Assembly: GCA_002457215.1 (NCBI GenBank) | Contig: NTJZ01000005.1 | Span: 113,886 to 177,885, forward strand | DNA: 64,000 nt | Reading direction: 5' to 3' | Origin: OM182 bacterium MED-G28 | GTDB taxonomy: Bacteria > Pseudomonadota > Gammaproteobacteria > Pseudomonadales > Pseudohongiellaceae | Shown: positions 43,902 through 53,854 of the stretch, piece by piece | Layout: each line of letters begins with the position of its first letter | Numbering within the stretch: the first letter of the stretch is position 1 | The notes under the pieces: model-generated | What the model saw: only the letters and a program-made list of their open reading frames with translations | Databases searched by the model: none | Told to the model about the DNA's origin: nothing | Program-made: the position numbers and the translations under genes

Positions 43902-45482
43902 ATGGACACTTTAACCGAGACTTCAGCATGGAAGAATCTGCAGAGCCTAAGCGAAGAGTTTAAGCAGGAAAATTTTCGCCTTGTTAATTTGTTTAGTGAA
44001 AAAAATCGCTTCAAGTCGTTTTCACTCACCCACGAAGATTTACTTTTAGATTTTTCTAAAAACTTTATAACTTCGGAGAGTCTGAAAGCATTGATTGAAC
44101 TGGCAAAAGAATGCCAACTACCTGCAGCTATCAAAGCGATGTTTGCTGGGGCAAAAGTAAACTGTAGTGAAGACCGCGCAGCACTGCATACTGCATTGCG
44201 TATTCCAGAAAAAGAAAATCCTCATTTTGAAATCGTCAATTGCCTGAAGAATATGGATGATATTGTTAGTGCAATTAATTTGGGAACATGGAAAGGCTAT
44301 AACGGTCAGCCCATTCGAGACGTCGTAAATATTGGAATTGGCGGCTCGGATCTCGGACCTTCGATGGTTTGTGAAGCCTTAATTGATTTTTCGGTCAGCG
44401 ACCTAAACCTGCACTTTGTTTCGAATGTCGATCCCGCCCATTTAAATGGCATATTGAAGAATTTAGTTCCCGCGACTACACTTTTTATAATTGCATCAAA
44501 ATCATTTACAACTATAGAGACACAACTAAATGCCGAGACTGCTAAGGCATGGTTGCTGTCAGGAGCGGAATCGACTGACCTCATAAAGAATCACTTCATT
44601 GCTGTAACCTCAAACATAGATGCTGCCAAAGATTTTGGAGTCGAAGAGACAAACGTTTTACCGATCTGGGAGTGGGTAGGCGGTCGATTTTCTTTATGGT
44701 CTGCTATTGGTCTTCCAATCGCTCTTTTGGTGGGAATGCCACAATTCAGAGAGTTACTTGCCGGCGCTCATTCTATGGATGAGCATTTTCAATTCACTGA
44801 CCTAAATGAAAATTTGCCAGTCGTAATGGCTTTGATGAGCATATGGTACGGTGGGTTTTTTGATTGTCATAGCAGTGCCATTGTTCCTTATAGCCAGCAT
44901 CTAAAACAGTTCCCGTCCTACTCTCAACAACTCTATATGGAGAGCCTAGGAAAGCGCGTTGATATTTACGGGAAGGAAATTCAAACCAATAGTGCTGAGG
45001 TCTTATGGGGTACTGTTGGCACAAGTGGGCAACATTCGTATTTCCAACTCTTGCATCAGGGGACAGAATTCATACCAGTCGATTTTATTGCGTTTATTAA
45101 TACTATAGATAAAAGCCTAAATGCTCTTGAGAGACATCAGTATTTGTTGGCAAATTGTTTCAGCCAAAGTCTTGCACTAATGTCCGGAAAACCGGCACTT
45201 GATCAAGCATCACGAAATATTCCTGGCAATAAGCCCAGCAATACCCTACTAATAAGCCAACTCAATCCACATAACCTCGGTTGTTTAATTGCACTTTATG
45301 AGCATAAAACTTATGTACAAAGTGTCATATGGAACATCAATGCTTTTGACCAATGGGGGGTTGAATTAGGCAAAGAGCTATCCAAAGAAATTCTTAATGC
45401 ACTTCAACTCGAAAAAAACTTGAAAGAAATTGACCAGTCGACCGCTGCTTTAATTGATTCTGTCCGTGAATCCACGACCTAG
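43902..45482 (+). CDS. pgi: Glucose-6-phosphate isomerase
   Basis: Interconverts glucose 6-phosphate and fructose 6-phosphate. 526 residues. Motifs: NIGIGGSDLGPSMV, SKSFTTIET phosphate-binding loop, EWVGGRFSLWSAIGLPIAL, QQLYMESLGKRVD, GTSGQHSYFQLLHQGT with the active-site His, and SVIWNINAFDQWGVELGK near the C-terminus. It lies after a di-iron hydroxylase and 2 nt before a GNAT gene, all plus strand. Metabolically it links the PPi-type PFK (0.9 kb) and the GDP-mannose genes (47-50 kb). Confidence 0.97.
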   Translation: MDTLTETSAWKNLQSLSEEFKQENFRLVNLFSEKNRFKSFSLTHEDLLLDFSKNFITSESLKALIELAKECQLPAAIKAMFAGAKVNCSEDRAALHTALRIPEKENPHFEIVNCLKNMDDIVSAINLGTWKGYNGQPIRDVVNIGIGGSDLGPSMVCEALIDFSVSDLNLHFVSNVDPAHLNGILKNLVPATTLFIIASKSFTTIETQLNAETAKAWLLSGAESTDLIKNHFIAVTSNIDAAKDFGVEETNVLPIWEWVGGRFSLWSAIGLPIALLVGMPQFRELLAGAHSMDEHFQFTDLNENLPVVMALMSIWYGGFFDCHSSAIVPYSQHLKQFPSYSQQLYMESLGKRVDIYGKEIQTNSAEVLWGTVGTSGQHSYFQLLHQGTEFIPVDFIAFINTIDKSLNALERHQYLLANCFSQSLALMSGKPALDQASRNIPGNKPSNTLLISQLNPHNLGCLIALYEHKTYVQSVIWNINAFDQWGVELGKELSKEILNALQLEKNLKEIDQSTAALIDSVRESTT

Positions 45483-45484
45483 TT

Positions 45485-45925
45485 ATGCCAAAGAAATATA
45501 AGATTCGTACCGGTGAAGCTGCAGACGAGCAATGGATCTTCGGCTTATTCCGCCGAACCATGCAGCACTATATCGATGAAGCCTGGGGCTGGGATGAAAT
45601 AATCCAGCGCGAAGGGTTTCTGACGAGCCTTCCCATAAATCAATTCAGATTTATAGAGGCGCAAGGCCATCAGGTTGGCGGTTTTCACATCAGCGAAAAA
45701 CCAGATCATCTAGTGCTAGACATGATACTTGTTGAACCTGCCCAGCAAAGACAAGGGTGGGGATCACTAATGGCGATAGAAATCAAACAGATTGCCGCTG
45801 CAAAACAAAAACCGGTACGCTTAAGTGTACTCAAAACTAATCCCGCAATCGATTTTCACGTCAGAATTGGCTTCGAGGAAATTGAGGAAGACGAACACAG
45901 CATAAAAATGCTTTTATCGGTCTAG
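45485..45925 (+). CDS. GNAT family N-acetyltransferase
   Basis: 146 residues with the acetyl-CoA pyrophosphate loop (MILVEPAQQRQGWGSLMAIEI, motif A Q-x-x-G-x-G) and the C-terminal IDFHVRIGFEEIEEDEHSIKM stretch, typical of ribosomal-protein-like or small-molecule GNATs. Target not identifiable. Co-transcribed with pgi (2-nt gap). Confidence 0.9.
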   Translation: MPKKYKIRTGEAADEQWIFGLFRRTMQHYIDEAWGWDEIIQREGFLTSLPINQFRFIEAQGHQVGGFHISEKPDHLVLDMILVEPAQQRQGWGSLMAIEIKQIAAAKQKPVRLSVLKTNPAIDFHVRIGFEEIEEDEHSIKMLLSV

Positions 45926-45989
45926 AGGATCTAGAACTTCTTAAAACTCTCAGCTTCAATGATCACTTCAAATATCATAGACTTCTATG

Positions 45990-46364
45990 TCATATTTTCT
46001 CGGCGACATAGGCACCTAATGTCCCAGCTACAATTTTGCCAGTATTAGTAAAAAGGTAAATAATCTGAAACCCAAAATCGCTTCCTAACAGAATACTTAC
46101 ATCAATGATCGCGACGAGTAACCCTAACAATACCCCATTTGGAATTCGTGAATGGGATAGGGGTCGAGTTAGCAAATAAGCCCCGGTAAAGCAAAATAAA
46201 AAACCTGTAGTAGGACCCAGCCAATAGGCCAAATTTTCTGAAAAAGCTTGGATTAGCTCCGGATCAGATGGACCAAATAACGCGATAAGAATTGCCAGCA
46301 CTAACACACTAATTATTTCAATAGTAAATGCGGCTACGACGAGTTGTAAATATTTAATATTCAT
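45990..46364 (-). CDS. Small membrane protein of unknown function
   Basis: 124 residues, largely hydrophobic with probably four TM helices: LQLVVAAFTIEIISVLVLAILIALFG, LGPTTGFLFCFTGAYLLT, VLLGLLVAIIDVSILLG and VAGTLGAYVAEKI. No family recognised. It has the ATG at 46364 and lies upstream of and co-directional with no clear partner; the PhzF gene begins 56 nt beyond its start on the same strand. Confidence 0.7.
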   Translation of the reverse strand: MNIKYLQLVVAAFTIEIISVLVLAILIALFGPSDPELIQAFSENLAYWLGPTTGFLFCFTGAYLLTRPLSHSRIPNGVLLGLLVAIIDVSILLGSDFGFQIIYLFTNTGKIVAGTLGAYVAEKI

Positions 46365-46420
46365 AGCATCGCTTCAAAAATATTCTGACTTCCCTTTGTA
46401 ACTCTTTAACAATAATATCT

Positions 46421-47206
46421 TCAGTCTCTGAGAATAATTTCACCTTCCAAATATTTTACAGCACTTCCCCCAATCAGCACTCGATCTTCTTTTAACTCAC
46501 AATGAACTATTCCTCCTCGAGGGGAAATTTGTTTTGCGCACATTTTTTGTTTTCCAAGTCGATTCGCCCAATAGGGAATAAGATGCGTAAACGAAGAGCC
46601 AGTGACGGGATCTTCTAATACGTCCAATTTTGGCGCGAAGAAACGAGATACAAAATCATATTCGCTAGAGGGGGCAGTAGCGATGACACCACGACGATCC
46701 AATTGCTCCAGGTACAGCCCATTCGGATTTAAACTAGCGACTATTTCTTCACTTTCAAAAATCGCCATGTAGTCCTCATTTGCAAAACACATAGACGGTT
46801 CCACTCCTAGCCCATAACTTAACTCGCGCGGGGTCATACAAGAAGCAGGTATTTGGTTTGGGAAATCAAGAGTAAGCAGGTCACCATTCCTTGTCACGGA
46901 TAACAAGCCAGATAAAGAATCAAAGGTAATAACATCAGAAGCATAAGCGCATTCATTGAATAGAACAAAAGCGGAGGCCAAAGTCGCATGGCCACAGAGC
47001 TTAACTTCCGTAACCGGCGTAAACCATTTAATGTGAAAGCCATCGTCTATCGGCACATAATAAGCCGTTTCAGCTAGATTATTTTCCTGTGCTATTTGTT
47101 GCATTATGTTTTCAGGAAGCCATTCTTCCAGCGGCACTATAGCAGCAGGATTACCTTCGAATGGTTTTCCAGCAAAAGCATCAATTTGATAAATTTTAAG
47201 TTTCAT
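46421..47206 (-). CDS. PhzF-family isomerase/epimerase-like protein
   Basis: 261 residues with the diaminopimelate-epimerase-like fold. Family motifs: YQIDAFAGKPFEGNPAAIVPL at the start, the catalytic Glu in NNLAETAYY, CGHATLASAFVLF, and DVLEDPVTGSSFTHLIPYWA near the end. PhzF isomerises DHHA in phenazine synthesis, but most family members of this kind (YddE/YfhB-like) have unknown substrates, and no phenazine genes are present. It lies between the small membrane protein and the phosphomannomutase gene. Confidence 0.92.
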   Translation of the reverse strand: MKLKIYQIDAFAGKPFEGNPAAIVPLEEWLPENIMQQIAQENNLAETAYYVPIDDGFHIKWFTPVTEVKLCGHATLASAFVLFNECAYASDVITFDSLSGLLSVTRNGDLLTLDFPNQIPASCMTPRELSYGLGVEPSMCFANEDYMAIFESEEIVASLNPNGLYLEQLDRRGVIATAPSSEYDFVSRFFAPKLDVLEDPVTGSSFTHLIPYWANRLGKQKMCAKQISPRGGIVHCELKEDRVLIGGSAVKYLEGEIILRD

Positions 47207-47263
47207 TTGAATTTATTTTTATGTCTTTCCCTACTCCATACACCTTGGAAAAGACAAACAGAA

Positions 47264-48616
47264 TTAAGCTCGAATAAGATTTAATAATTCTTTAGTCTTC
47301 TCCTCCATTAACAATTGATTACCCTTAGATTCGACGTTAAGCCTCACGACTGGTTCGGTGTTCGACATACGCAAGTTGAATCGCCATTCCGAAAAATTTA
47401 CTGAAAGGCCATCTATATAATCAACAGATTCGGCATCTTTGCTATACTGCTCCTCAATGGCTTGAAGCAGTGCTAGAGGGTCTTTTATTTTACTGTTTAT
47501 TTCACCGCTTGCCGGATAACTTGCCATACATGCGCTGACTAATTCTCCCAGAGTTTTGTCTTGGATTGACATCAACTCAGTGATTAGTAGCCAAGGTACC
47601 ATCCCACTATCGCAATAGAAAAATTCTTTAAAATAATGATGAGCGCTCATTTCGCCACCATAGAGCGCATCTTCTATACGCATCCGTTCTTTAATGAAGG
47701 CATGACCTGTTTTACAGCAAATTGCATTGCCACCCATCCTCTCTACTATCTCAATAGTATTCCATGTCAATCGAGGGTCATGAATAACTTTCGCACCCGG
47801 ATGAGCCTCTAAGAATGATTGGGCCAAAAGACCGACAATGTAATAACCTTCGATAAATCGGCCCTGCTCATCAAAGAAAAAGCAACGATCAAAATCACCG
47901 TCCCAGGCTATCCCTAAGTCTGCGTTATGATCTGAAATTGCTTCAATGGTAGACGACCGGTTTTCTGCTATAAGTGGATTCGGAACACCATTGGGGAAAT
48001 TGCCGTCGGCATTATGCTGTATTTTAATGAACTCAAAAGGAAGTCTGGACTCCAACGAGTCAATAGTCGGCCCCGCTGCTCCATTGCCGGCATTACAGAT
48101 GATTTTCATTGGCTTAATTGATTCTATATTAATGAAGCTTAACAAGTGATCTACATAAGCCGCTCTGATGCAGCCCGCTGAAACCTCCCCTTTTTTGAGC
48201 GTCTCCTCAAACTCATTTTTTTCGGCTAACTGCTTAATTATATTAAGCCCACTATCGCCACTGATCGGCTTTGAATTTTCACGAACAAGCTTCATGCCGT
48301 TGTAATCTTTTGGGTTATGGCTTGCAGTCACGATAATTCCACCATCTGCATTTAGGTGAGACGTGCCAAAATAAACTTCTTCCGTGCCACATTGCCCAAT
48401 AGTAATTACATTTACACCAGAGTCAGTCAGCCCTCGAGAAAGTGCATTACAAAGATCTTGACTAGTCAGGCGGATGTCATAGCCGACCACTACGTCGTTC
48501 GGTGTTAAAAATTCTGCGTAAGCACGACCGATTCGATAGGCGATTCCTTCATCGAGTTGATCTGGAATTCGGCCACGTATATCGTAGGCTGTGAAACAGG
48601 TAAGTTCTTGAGTCAT
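47264..48616 (-). CDS. cpsG: Phosphomannomutase
   Basis: Converts mannose 6-phosphate to mannose 1-phosphate for GDP-mannose. 450 residues of the alpha-D-phosphohexomutase family: phosphoserine loop [13 protein letters not shown], metal loop [11 protein letters not shown], sugar-binding loop [10 protein letters not shown] and C-terminal [15 protein letters not shown]. The pattern matches CpsG/ManB of polysaccharide pathways rather than the bifunctional AlgC form. It is on the same strand as manC upstream (gap ~160 nt), giving the last two steps to GDP-mannose. Confidence 0.94.
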   Translation of the reverse strand: MTQELTCFTAYDIRGRIPDQLDEGIAYRIGRAYAEFLTPNDVVVGYDIRLTSQDLCNALSRGLTDSGVNVITIGQCGTEEVYFGTSHLNADGGIIVTASHNPKDYNGMKLVRENSKPISGDSGLNIIKQLAEKNEFEETLKKGEVSAGCIRAAYVDHLLSFINIESIKPMKIICNAGNGAAGPTIDSLESRLPFEFIKIQHNADGNFPNGVPNPLIAENRSSTIEAISDHNADLGIAWDGDFDRCFFFDEQGRFIEGYYIVGLLAQSFLEAHPGAKVIHDPRLTWNTIEIVERMGGNAICCKTGHAFIKERMRIEDALYGGEMSAHHYFKEFFYCDSGMVPWLLITELMSIQDKTLGELVSACMASYPASGEINSKIKDPLALLQAIEEQYSKDAESVDYIDGLSVNFSEWRFNLRMSNTEPVVRLNVESKGNQLLMEEKTKELLNLIRA

Positions 48617-48778
48617 TTATTCTTTAATCAAATATGTAATTAGAGACAGCAACATATTCATCGGTACTTACACAAACTAAGCTGCTTGACCTGAAATTTA
48701 TAAGCAACCACTATACTCTTTAGTACTGGGATGAAAGGTATATGGCAGCGGGTAGGGAAAAGTAATTATTAATCGAAG

Positions 48779-50203
48779 TCATGGTTTTTCGAGTCTCCCG
48801 TATTGATCTTCGAAGCGAACAATATCATCCTCACTGAGATAATCTCCAACTTGTACTTCGATAATTTCGACGGGCTCAGAAAATGGGTTGGCAAGCCTAT
48901 GCTTGCTACCCAATGGAACAAATATATTTTCGTTCACTCCCAAGACTATTTCTTTTCCATCACAAGTTATAACACCCTTACCCTTAATAACTATCCAATG
49001 CTCAGCGCGATGATGATGCATTTGCAAAGAGAGCGACTCGCCGGGGTTAACAATAATATGTTTAACTTGATAACCGTCAGCGTTCATCAATGACTCATAA
49101 GAACCCCACGGCCGAAAAACCTTGGTATGACTCACACTTTCTGTTCGCTTCTTCGCTTCGAGTTGTTCAACTATTTTTTTTACTGTCTGAGCAGATTTTT
49201 TGTTGGACACTAGGACAGAATCAGCTGTTTCGATAATTACCGTATCCTCAATACCTACTGCTGCAACTAACCTTGATTCAGCTTGAATATAGCTGTTGTT
49301 AACCTGGTTAAGGAGGACATCTCCACTAATGACATTGCCAGCAGCATCTTTGCTACCAACTTTCCACAAAGCCTCCCAAGCGCCCAGGTCATTCCAACCT
49401 GCATCCAAAGGGATCATTGCGGCATTCGCGGTTTTCTCCATTACTGCGTAGTCAATAGAATCGCTGCGACAAGCACTGAATCTCGACCCAGGGATTCTCA
49501 TAAAATCATTGTCTTTTATAATTGCTGCGAAAGTTTCTACGCAGACTTCGTATATATCTCTGGAGTAAACCTCAAGCTCGCCTAGAAACAATTGGGCTGA
49601 GAACATAAACATTCCACTGTTCCAAAAATAAGTTCCAGCCTCTAAGTAAGATATAGCGGCGGCTAAATCTGGTTTTTCAACAAATCGCGCTACAGCGAAC
49701 CCATCCGAGCCCTCCAGCTGGCTTCCTTTTTCTATATAACCGTAACCTACTTCTGGGGCATCTGGCACTATTCCAAAGGTTACTAATTTATTTTTCTTAG
49801 CAAGTTTTTTCGCTTGCCCTATCGCTGATTGGAAACGATCAGTATCGTTAATAATATGATCTGCTGGCAGAACCAATAACAACGCATCTGGATTTTCTTG
49901 AATTGCGCATAAGGCTGCCACGGCTACCGCTGGAGCGGTATCTTTCCCAAATGGTTCAAGTAATATTTTACTGTCAAGCTCATCAAGGGCTCTCAGCTGC
50001 TCTGCCACTAAAAATCGATGCTCTTCATTGCACACTACTAACGGTTGGGAAATATCTTCGATTCCATTTAGCCGGTTCAAAGTATTTTGAAAGAGAGATC
50101 CACCAAATTGCTGAAAATGAATAAATTGCTTCGGCAATAAGGTCCTGGAAACTGGCCAGAGCCTAGATCCAATGCCCCCAGCTATTACAACGGGAAGTAA
50201 CAT
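48779..50203 (-). CDS. manC: Mannose-1-phosphate guanylyltransferase / mannose-6-phosphate isomerase
   Basis: Bifunctional enzyme making mannose 6-phosphate and GDP-mannose. The N-terminal nucleotidyltransferase has AGGIGSRLWPVSRTLLPKQF and LVLPADHII, with FVEKPD and YFWNSGMFMF. The C-terminal cupin (type II PMI) has FRPWGSYESL, the LSLQMHHHRAEHWIVIKG metal site and NENIFVPLGSKHRLANP. 474 residues from the ATG at 50203, which has AGGTGA 5-6 nt upstream; a GTG at 50212 adds three residues. GDP-mannose feeds lipopolysaccharide or exopolysaccharide; no export genes are in the window. Confidence 0.94.
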   Translation of the reverse strand: MLLPVVIAGGIGSRLWPVSRTLLPKQFIHFQQFGGSLFQNTLNRLNGIEDISQPLVVCNEEHRFLVAEQLRALDELDSKILLEPFGKDTAPAVAVAALCAIQENPDALLLVLPADHIINDTDRFQSAIGQAKKLAKKNKLVTFGIVPDAPEVGYGYIEKGSQLEGSDGFAVARFVEKPDLAAAISYLEAGTYFWNSGMFMFSAQLFLGELEVYSRDIYEVCVETFAAIIKDNDFMRIPGSRFSACRSDSIDYAVMEKTANAAMIPLDAGWNDLGAWEALWKVGSKDAAGNVISGDVLLNQVNNSYIQAESRLVAAVGIEDTVIIETADSVLVSNKKSAQTVKKIVEQLEAKKRTESVSHTKVFRPWGSYESLMNADGYQVKHIIVNPGESLSLQMHHHRAEHWIVIKGKGVITCDGKEIVLGVNENIFVPLGSKHRLANPFSEPVEIIEVQVGDYLSEDDIVRFEDQYGRLEKP

Positions 50204-50296
50204 AGAATTCACCTAAAAATTCAAGCGATAATAGTAACAAATAATCCTTGATTTGAATAAAGATGCGATAATTCAACAATTAGTTAGTAGCTGGCT

Positions 50297-50324
50297 TTGA
50301 AGTGAAATTGATATCGATTAATTA
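50297..50324 (+). promoter_or_regulatory. Possible fabA promoter with palindrome
   Basis: TTGAAG (50297-50302) and TAATTA (50319-50324) are spaced 16 bp apart upstream of fabA. An imperfect palindrome AATTGATATCGATTAATT (50306-50323) lies between and over the boxes. Known fabA regulators such as FabR and DesT bind palindromes near the promoter, but the sequence matches neither consensus I know. Confidence 0.25.
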
Positions 50325-50383
50325 TGCTTAGCGCGATAACATCGCAGGCCTTGTGAATTCAGCCCTGGAGGGGCGTAATCCCA

Positions 50384-50920
50384 ATGAAACCAAGGAATGA
50401 AAACTTCGTTCCCAAAAGTTCTTATGAGCTACCCGAGCTCATCGAATGTGGTTACGGTAAATTATTTGGCCTTCAGAATGCCAAGTTGCCAATCAACAAT
50501 ATGCTAATGTTGAATCGAATCGCTGAGATAAACTCGGATGGCGGGGAGTTTGGGCGTGGCCAGATAATCGCTGAGCTGGATATAAATCCAGACTTATGGT
50601 TTTTCGACTGCCATTTTCCAGGTGACCCAGTAATGCCCGGATGCCTTGGCTTAGATGCGTTATGGCAACTAGTCGGATTTTTTCTTGGCTGGAGAGGATT
50701 TCTCGGAAAAGGGAGAGCTTTGGGAGCAGGTGAAGTAAAATTTACTGGCGAAATTTTACCTACAGCTAAAAAAGTTGTTTATGACCTTTCAATGAGTCGC
50801 GTAATTGATCGTAAACTCGTAGTAGGTATTGCTGATGGGACAGTTGCTGTTGACGGCAATGTTATTTACAGAACCAAAGCACTAAAAGTTGGGTTGTTTA
50901 CAACTGACCAGTCATTTTAG
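50384..50920 (+). CDS. fabA: 3-hydroxydecanoyl-ACP dehydratase/isomerase FabA
   Basis: Introduces the cis double bond of unsaturated fatty acids at C10. 178 residues. Catalytic His77 and Asp91 lie in [23 protein letters not shown], with the same 14-residue spacing as E. coli His70/Asp84. GAGEVKFTG and LSMSRVI follow as in FabA. GGAGGGG lies about 12 nt before the ATG. fabB follows 23 nt later; the pair is the classical anaerobic unsaturated fatty-acid pathway of gammaproteobacteria. Confidence 0.97.
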   Translation: MKPRNENFVPKSSYELPELIECGYGKLFGLQNAKLPINNMLMLNRIAEINSDGGEFGRGQIIAELDINPDLWFFDCHFPGDPVMPGCLGLDALWQLVGFFLGWRGFLGKGRALGAGEVKFTGEILPTAKKVVYDLSMSRVIDRKLVVGIADGTVAVDGNVIYRTKALKVGLFTTDQSF

Positions 50921-50943
50921 TTAATACATTCAAAGAGGCCGCT

Positions 50944-52161
50944 ATGCGACGCAGTGTCATTACCGGTATCGGTATCGTGTCATGTCTAGGCAACAATAAG
51001 ACCGAAGTATTAGATTCATTGAAGCATGGACGCAGTGGAATTCGTCATAACGAATCCTATGTAGAGGTAGGCATGCGCAGTCACGTTAGTGGCACAGTGC
51101 AAATCGACACAGCAGAGCTAATTGATCGAAAAATTTTACGTTTTATGGGTGATGCTGCTGCTTACGCGTATTTGTCAATGCAAGAGGCAATTGAAGATGC
51201 AGGCCTGTCAGAAGATCAAGTTTCGAATTTGCGATCCGGAATTGTTGCCGGGTCTGGCGGAGGATCCCCGCCTGATCAATTAGAGTCAACCGACATAGCC
51301 CGAGAAAGAGGCGTAAAACGAGTTGGGCCTTACCGCGTGACCCGCACCATGAGTAGCACTGTTTCCGCCTGTCTAGCAACTCCGTTTAAGATAAAAGGCG
51401 TTAATTATTCCATCTCTTCTGCATGTGCAACGAGTGCCCATTGCATTGGCAACGCTGCTGAAATTATTCAGATGGATAAACAAGATATCGTATTCGCTGG
51501 AGGAGGTGAGGCAGAGCATTGGACTTCTTCACACATGTTCGATGCGATGGGTGCACTTTCAACTAAATACAATGAAAGACCAGATAAAGCTTCCCGTGCT
51601 TTTGATGCTGACCGTGATGGTTTTGTTATTGCTGGCGGAGGGGGCATGCTAGTGATTGAAGCTTTGGATCATGCACTTGCCCGAGGCGCAAAAATCTATG
51701 CAGAGATTACCGGCTATGGCGCCACTTCCGACGGTTTTGATATGGTTGCTCCCTCTAGCGAAGGTGGGGGTCGCGCCATGCAAATGGCCCTAGGAAATTC
51801 CAAAGACGCGGTTGACTACATAAATACCCACGGCACCAGCACGCCGGCTGGTGATGTTTCCGAATTAAAAGCGATACGCAATTTGTTCGGTGAGAACATT
51901 CCTGTTATCAATTCCACTAAATCATTAAGCGGACATTCCCTGGGAGCAGCTGGAGCACAAGAGGCTATCTATAGCTTACTAATGATGGAGAATGACTTTG
52001 TTGCCGCTTCCGCCAATATCGAAAACCTCGATGAAGAGGCCGAAGGTTTGCCAATCGCAATAGAGCGCCAAGATAACATTCAGCTTAATCGAATAATGTC
52101 TAACAGTTTTGGCTTTGGTGGCACCAATGCCAGCCTTGTGTTTGAAAGATATCTGCCTTAA
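50944..52161 (+). CDS. fabB: 3-oxoacyl-ACP synthase I FabB
   Basis: Elongating condensing enzyme for the FabA-derived cis-unsaturated acyl chains. 405 residues. Cys161 in [11 protein letters not shown], His in [11 protein letters not shown] and [12 protein letters not shown] form the Cys-His-His triad. [11 protein letters not shown] closes the protein. Spacing to fabA and the order fabA-fabB match gammaproteobacterial operons. Confidence 0.97.
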   Translation: MRRSVITGIGIVSCLGNNKTEVLDSLKHGRSGIRHNESYVEVGMRSHVSGTVQIDTAELIDRKILRFMGDAAAYAYLSMQEAIEDAGLSEDQVSNLRSGIVAGSGGGSPPDQLESTDIARERGVKRVGPYRVTRTMSSTVSACLATPFKIKGVNYSISSACATSAHCIGNAAEIIQMDKQDIVFAGGGEAEHWTSSHMFDAMGALSTKYNERPDKASRAFDADRDGFVIAGGGGMLVIEALDHALARGAKIYAEITGYGATSDGFDMVAPSSEGGGRAMQMALGNSKDAVDYINTHGTSTPAGDVSELKAIRNLFGENIPVINSTKSLSGHSLGAAGAQEAIYSLLMMENDFVAASANIENLDEEAEGLPIAIERQDNIQLNRIMSNSFGFGGTNASLVFERYLP

Positions 52162-52215
52162 CGCCTCATTTTGTAAATAGCACTACGGGAACAAAACTAT
52201 GGTAATACTGGTCTC

Positions 52216-52701
52216 ATGAACATGAGGAATACACTGACGACTCTATTCACGCTATGTTTGTTGGGATTACCACTTACTGCTTGGTCACAGCTTGACAGAA
52301 ACTCGATAACCAGCTTGACACAAGAAAACCAGCAACAAATGGTGCCTCTATCTCTTAAAGAAGCGTTTCCCTACTACGTGAGTGAATTAAGTCCTGGGAA
52401 ATACCGAATTAACTGGGTTCTTGCCCAAGGTCACTATTTATACCGCCATGCTTTGCAGTTCTCTCTGCTTCAGACGGAGGGTGGGGATAGCCTGCCCGTG
52501 AACTACGAGCTGCCAGATGGGGTTCAAAAAACCGACCAATTCTTCGGTCAGATTGAGGCCTACTACAATCTGCTAAGCATCGACCTTAACCTAACCACAG
52601 TGCCGGAACCCGAAGCAGGTTTGATGATTCAATATCAAGGCTGCGCAGAATGGGGGTTTTGCTACCCCCCACAAAGGGCCTTTTTCAAACTTCTTCCTTG
52701 A
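52216..52701 (+). CDS. Stand-alone DsbD alpha-domain protein
   Basis: 161 residues with signal peptide ending TAWS-QL. The rest corresponds to the N-terminal periplasmic (alpha) domain of DsbD: KEAFPYYVSELSPGKYRINWVLAQGHYLYRHAL and the redox pair Cys143/Cys149 in YQGCAEWGFCYPP, spaced as Cys103/Cys109 of E. coli DsbD. It then stops. No membrane (beta) or C-terminal thioredoxin (gamma) domain is encoded before aroQ. In related genomes full dsbD sits at this place before aroQ. With no DsbD beta domain in the window, what reduces it is unclear. Confidence 0.88.
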   Translation: MNMRNTLTTLFTLCLLGLPLTAWSQLDRNSITSLTQENQQQMVPLSLKEAFPYYVSELSPGKYRINWVLAQGHYLYRHALQFSLLQTEGGDSLPVNYELPDGVQKTDQFFGQIEAYYNLLSIDLNLTTVPEPEAGLMIQYQGCAEWGFCYPPQRAFFKLLP

Positions 52702-52872
52702 CAATCCCTTTCTTGTTCTAATAAACAATGAATATTTGCTGTGAATTTCGGTTATCTGCGCACAAATTGGATGTATTACGGGCTAAATTCTGAGAAAATC
52801 CCTGATTGTTAGAAAGCAGTGCCCAAACATTGTTTCTCGTTCTCTGATCAACTCACCCAGGATCTAATCAAA

Positions 52873-53313
52873 ATGGCAAAAATTTTGATCTTACATGGCC
52901 CAAATCTCAATCTATTGGGTGACCGCGAACCTCATATTTATGGCTCAGATACACTGGATGATATTAATCAGCGTTGCCAGGTACAGTGCGCAAATTCTGG
53001 CCATGAACTCACTTCGCTGCAAAGTAATGCAGAAGCAGATTTTATTGATCGCTTACACAATGCGCGACGTGATGGCACAGATTTTATGCTTGTGAATTTT
53101 GGCGCTTTTACTCATACCAGTATCGCAATTCGAGATGCGATACTGGCCACTGAAATTCCTTTTATAGAAGTGCACTTATCAAACCTTTATTCTCGAGAAG
53201 AATATCGTCAACATTCCTTTTTTACAGATATTGCAATAGGCTGCATCGTTGGCTTAGGTGCGCAAGGCTACGAACTCGCATTACAAGCAGCATTCAAACG
53301 ACTAGAGAACTAA
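52873..53313 (+). CDS. aroQ: 3-dehydroquinate dehydratase, type II
   Basis: Shikimate-pathway enzyme (dehydroquinate to dehydroshikimate), a dodecamer of about 146 residues. Motifs: [19 protein letters not shown] near the start, [34 protein letters not shown] and [18 protein letters not shown]. The ATG at 52873 gives the conserved [11 protein letters not shown] start; an in-frame start at 52819 overlaps the upstream spacer. Leads the accB-accC block. Confidence 0.97.
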   Translation: MAKILILHGPNLNLLGDREPHIYGSDTLDDINQRCQVQCANSGHELTSLQSNAEADFIDRLHNARRDGTDFMLVNFGAFTHTSIAIRDAILATEIPFIEVHLSNLYSREEYRQHSFFTDIAIGCIVGLGAQGYELALQAAFKRLEN

Positions 53314-53386
53314 ATAAATCGCAAAAAATGGGCCGAACTAAAGGTTGGGCAGCAATCTGCTCTCTAACCAAAATTGGAAAAAAATA

Positions 53387-53824
53387 ATGGATATAAGAAA
53401 AGTTAAGAAGCTTATCGAATTACTGGAAGCTTCCGACGTAGCAGAGATAGAAATCAAGGAAGGGGAGGAAGCGGTTCGCATAAGCCGCTCTCCAACAGTA
53501 GTTGCGCCGACTGCCCAATATCAGGCTATGCCTGCAGCAGCACCTCTAACTGCGCCTGCCGCCTCTATAGCGGAGGCTCCCGTGACTCAAGGCACTGCTA
53601 TTCAATCACCTATGGTGGGATCATTTTATCGCGCTCCATCACCTTCTTCCCCACCATTCGTTGAAGTGGGCACCCATGTGAAAGTGGGTGATGTGGTGTG
53701 TATTGTTGAAGCTATGAAGATGATGAATCAGATAGAGGCAGATCATTCTGGGGTAGTCGAAGCTATTTTAGTTGAAGACGGCGAACCCGTAGAGTTTGAT
53801 CAACCTCTTATGACAATTGTTTAA
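53387..53824 (+). CDS. accB: Biotin carboxyl carrier protein of acetyl-CoA carboxylase
   Basis: Carries CO2 on a biotinylated lysine for fatty-acid synthesis. 145 residues from the ATG at 53387 ([17 protein letters not shown], as in family members). An Ala/Pro-rich linker ([19 protein letters not shown]) is followed by the biotinyl domain with the target Lys in [11 protein letters not shown]. Operon partner of accC. Confidence 0.97.
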   Translation: MDIRKVKKLIELLEASDVAEIEIKEGEEAVRISRSPTVVAPTAQYQAMPAAAPLTAPAASIAEAPVTQGTAIQSPMVGSFYRAPSPSSPPFVEVGTHVKVGDVVCIVEAMKMMNQIEADHSGVVEAILVEDGEPVEFDQPLMTIV

Positions 53825-53854
53825 TCGTTTTCACCTTTTCAGGTACCTGCTTGC

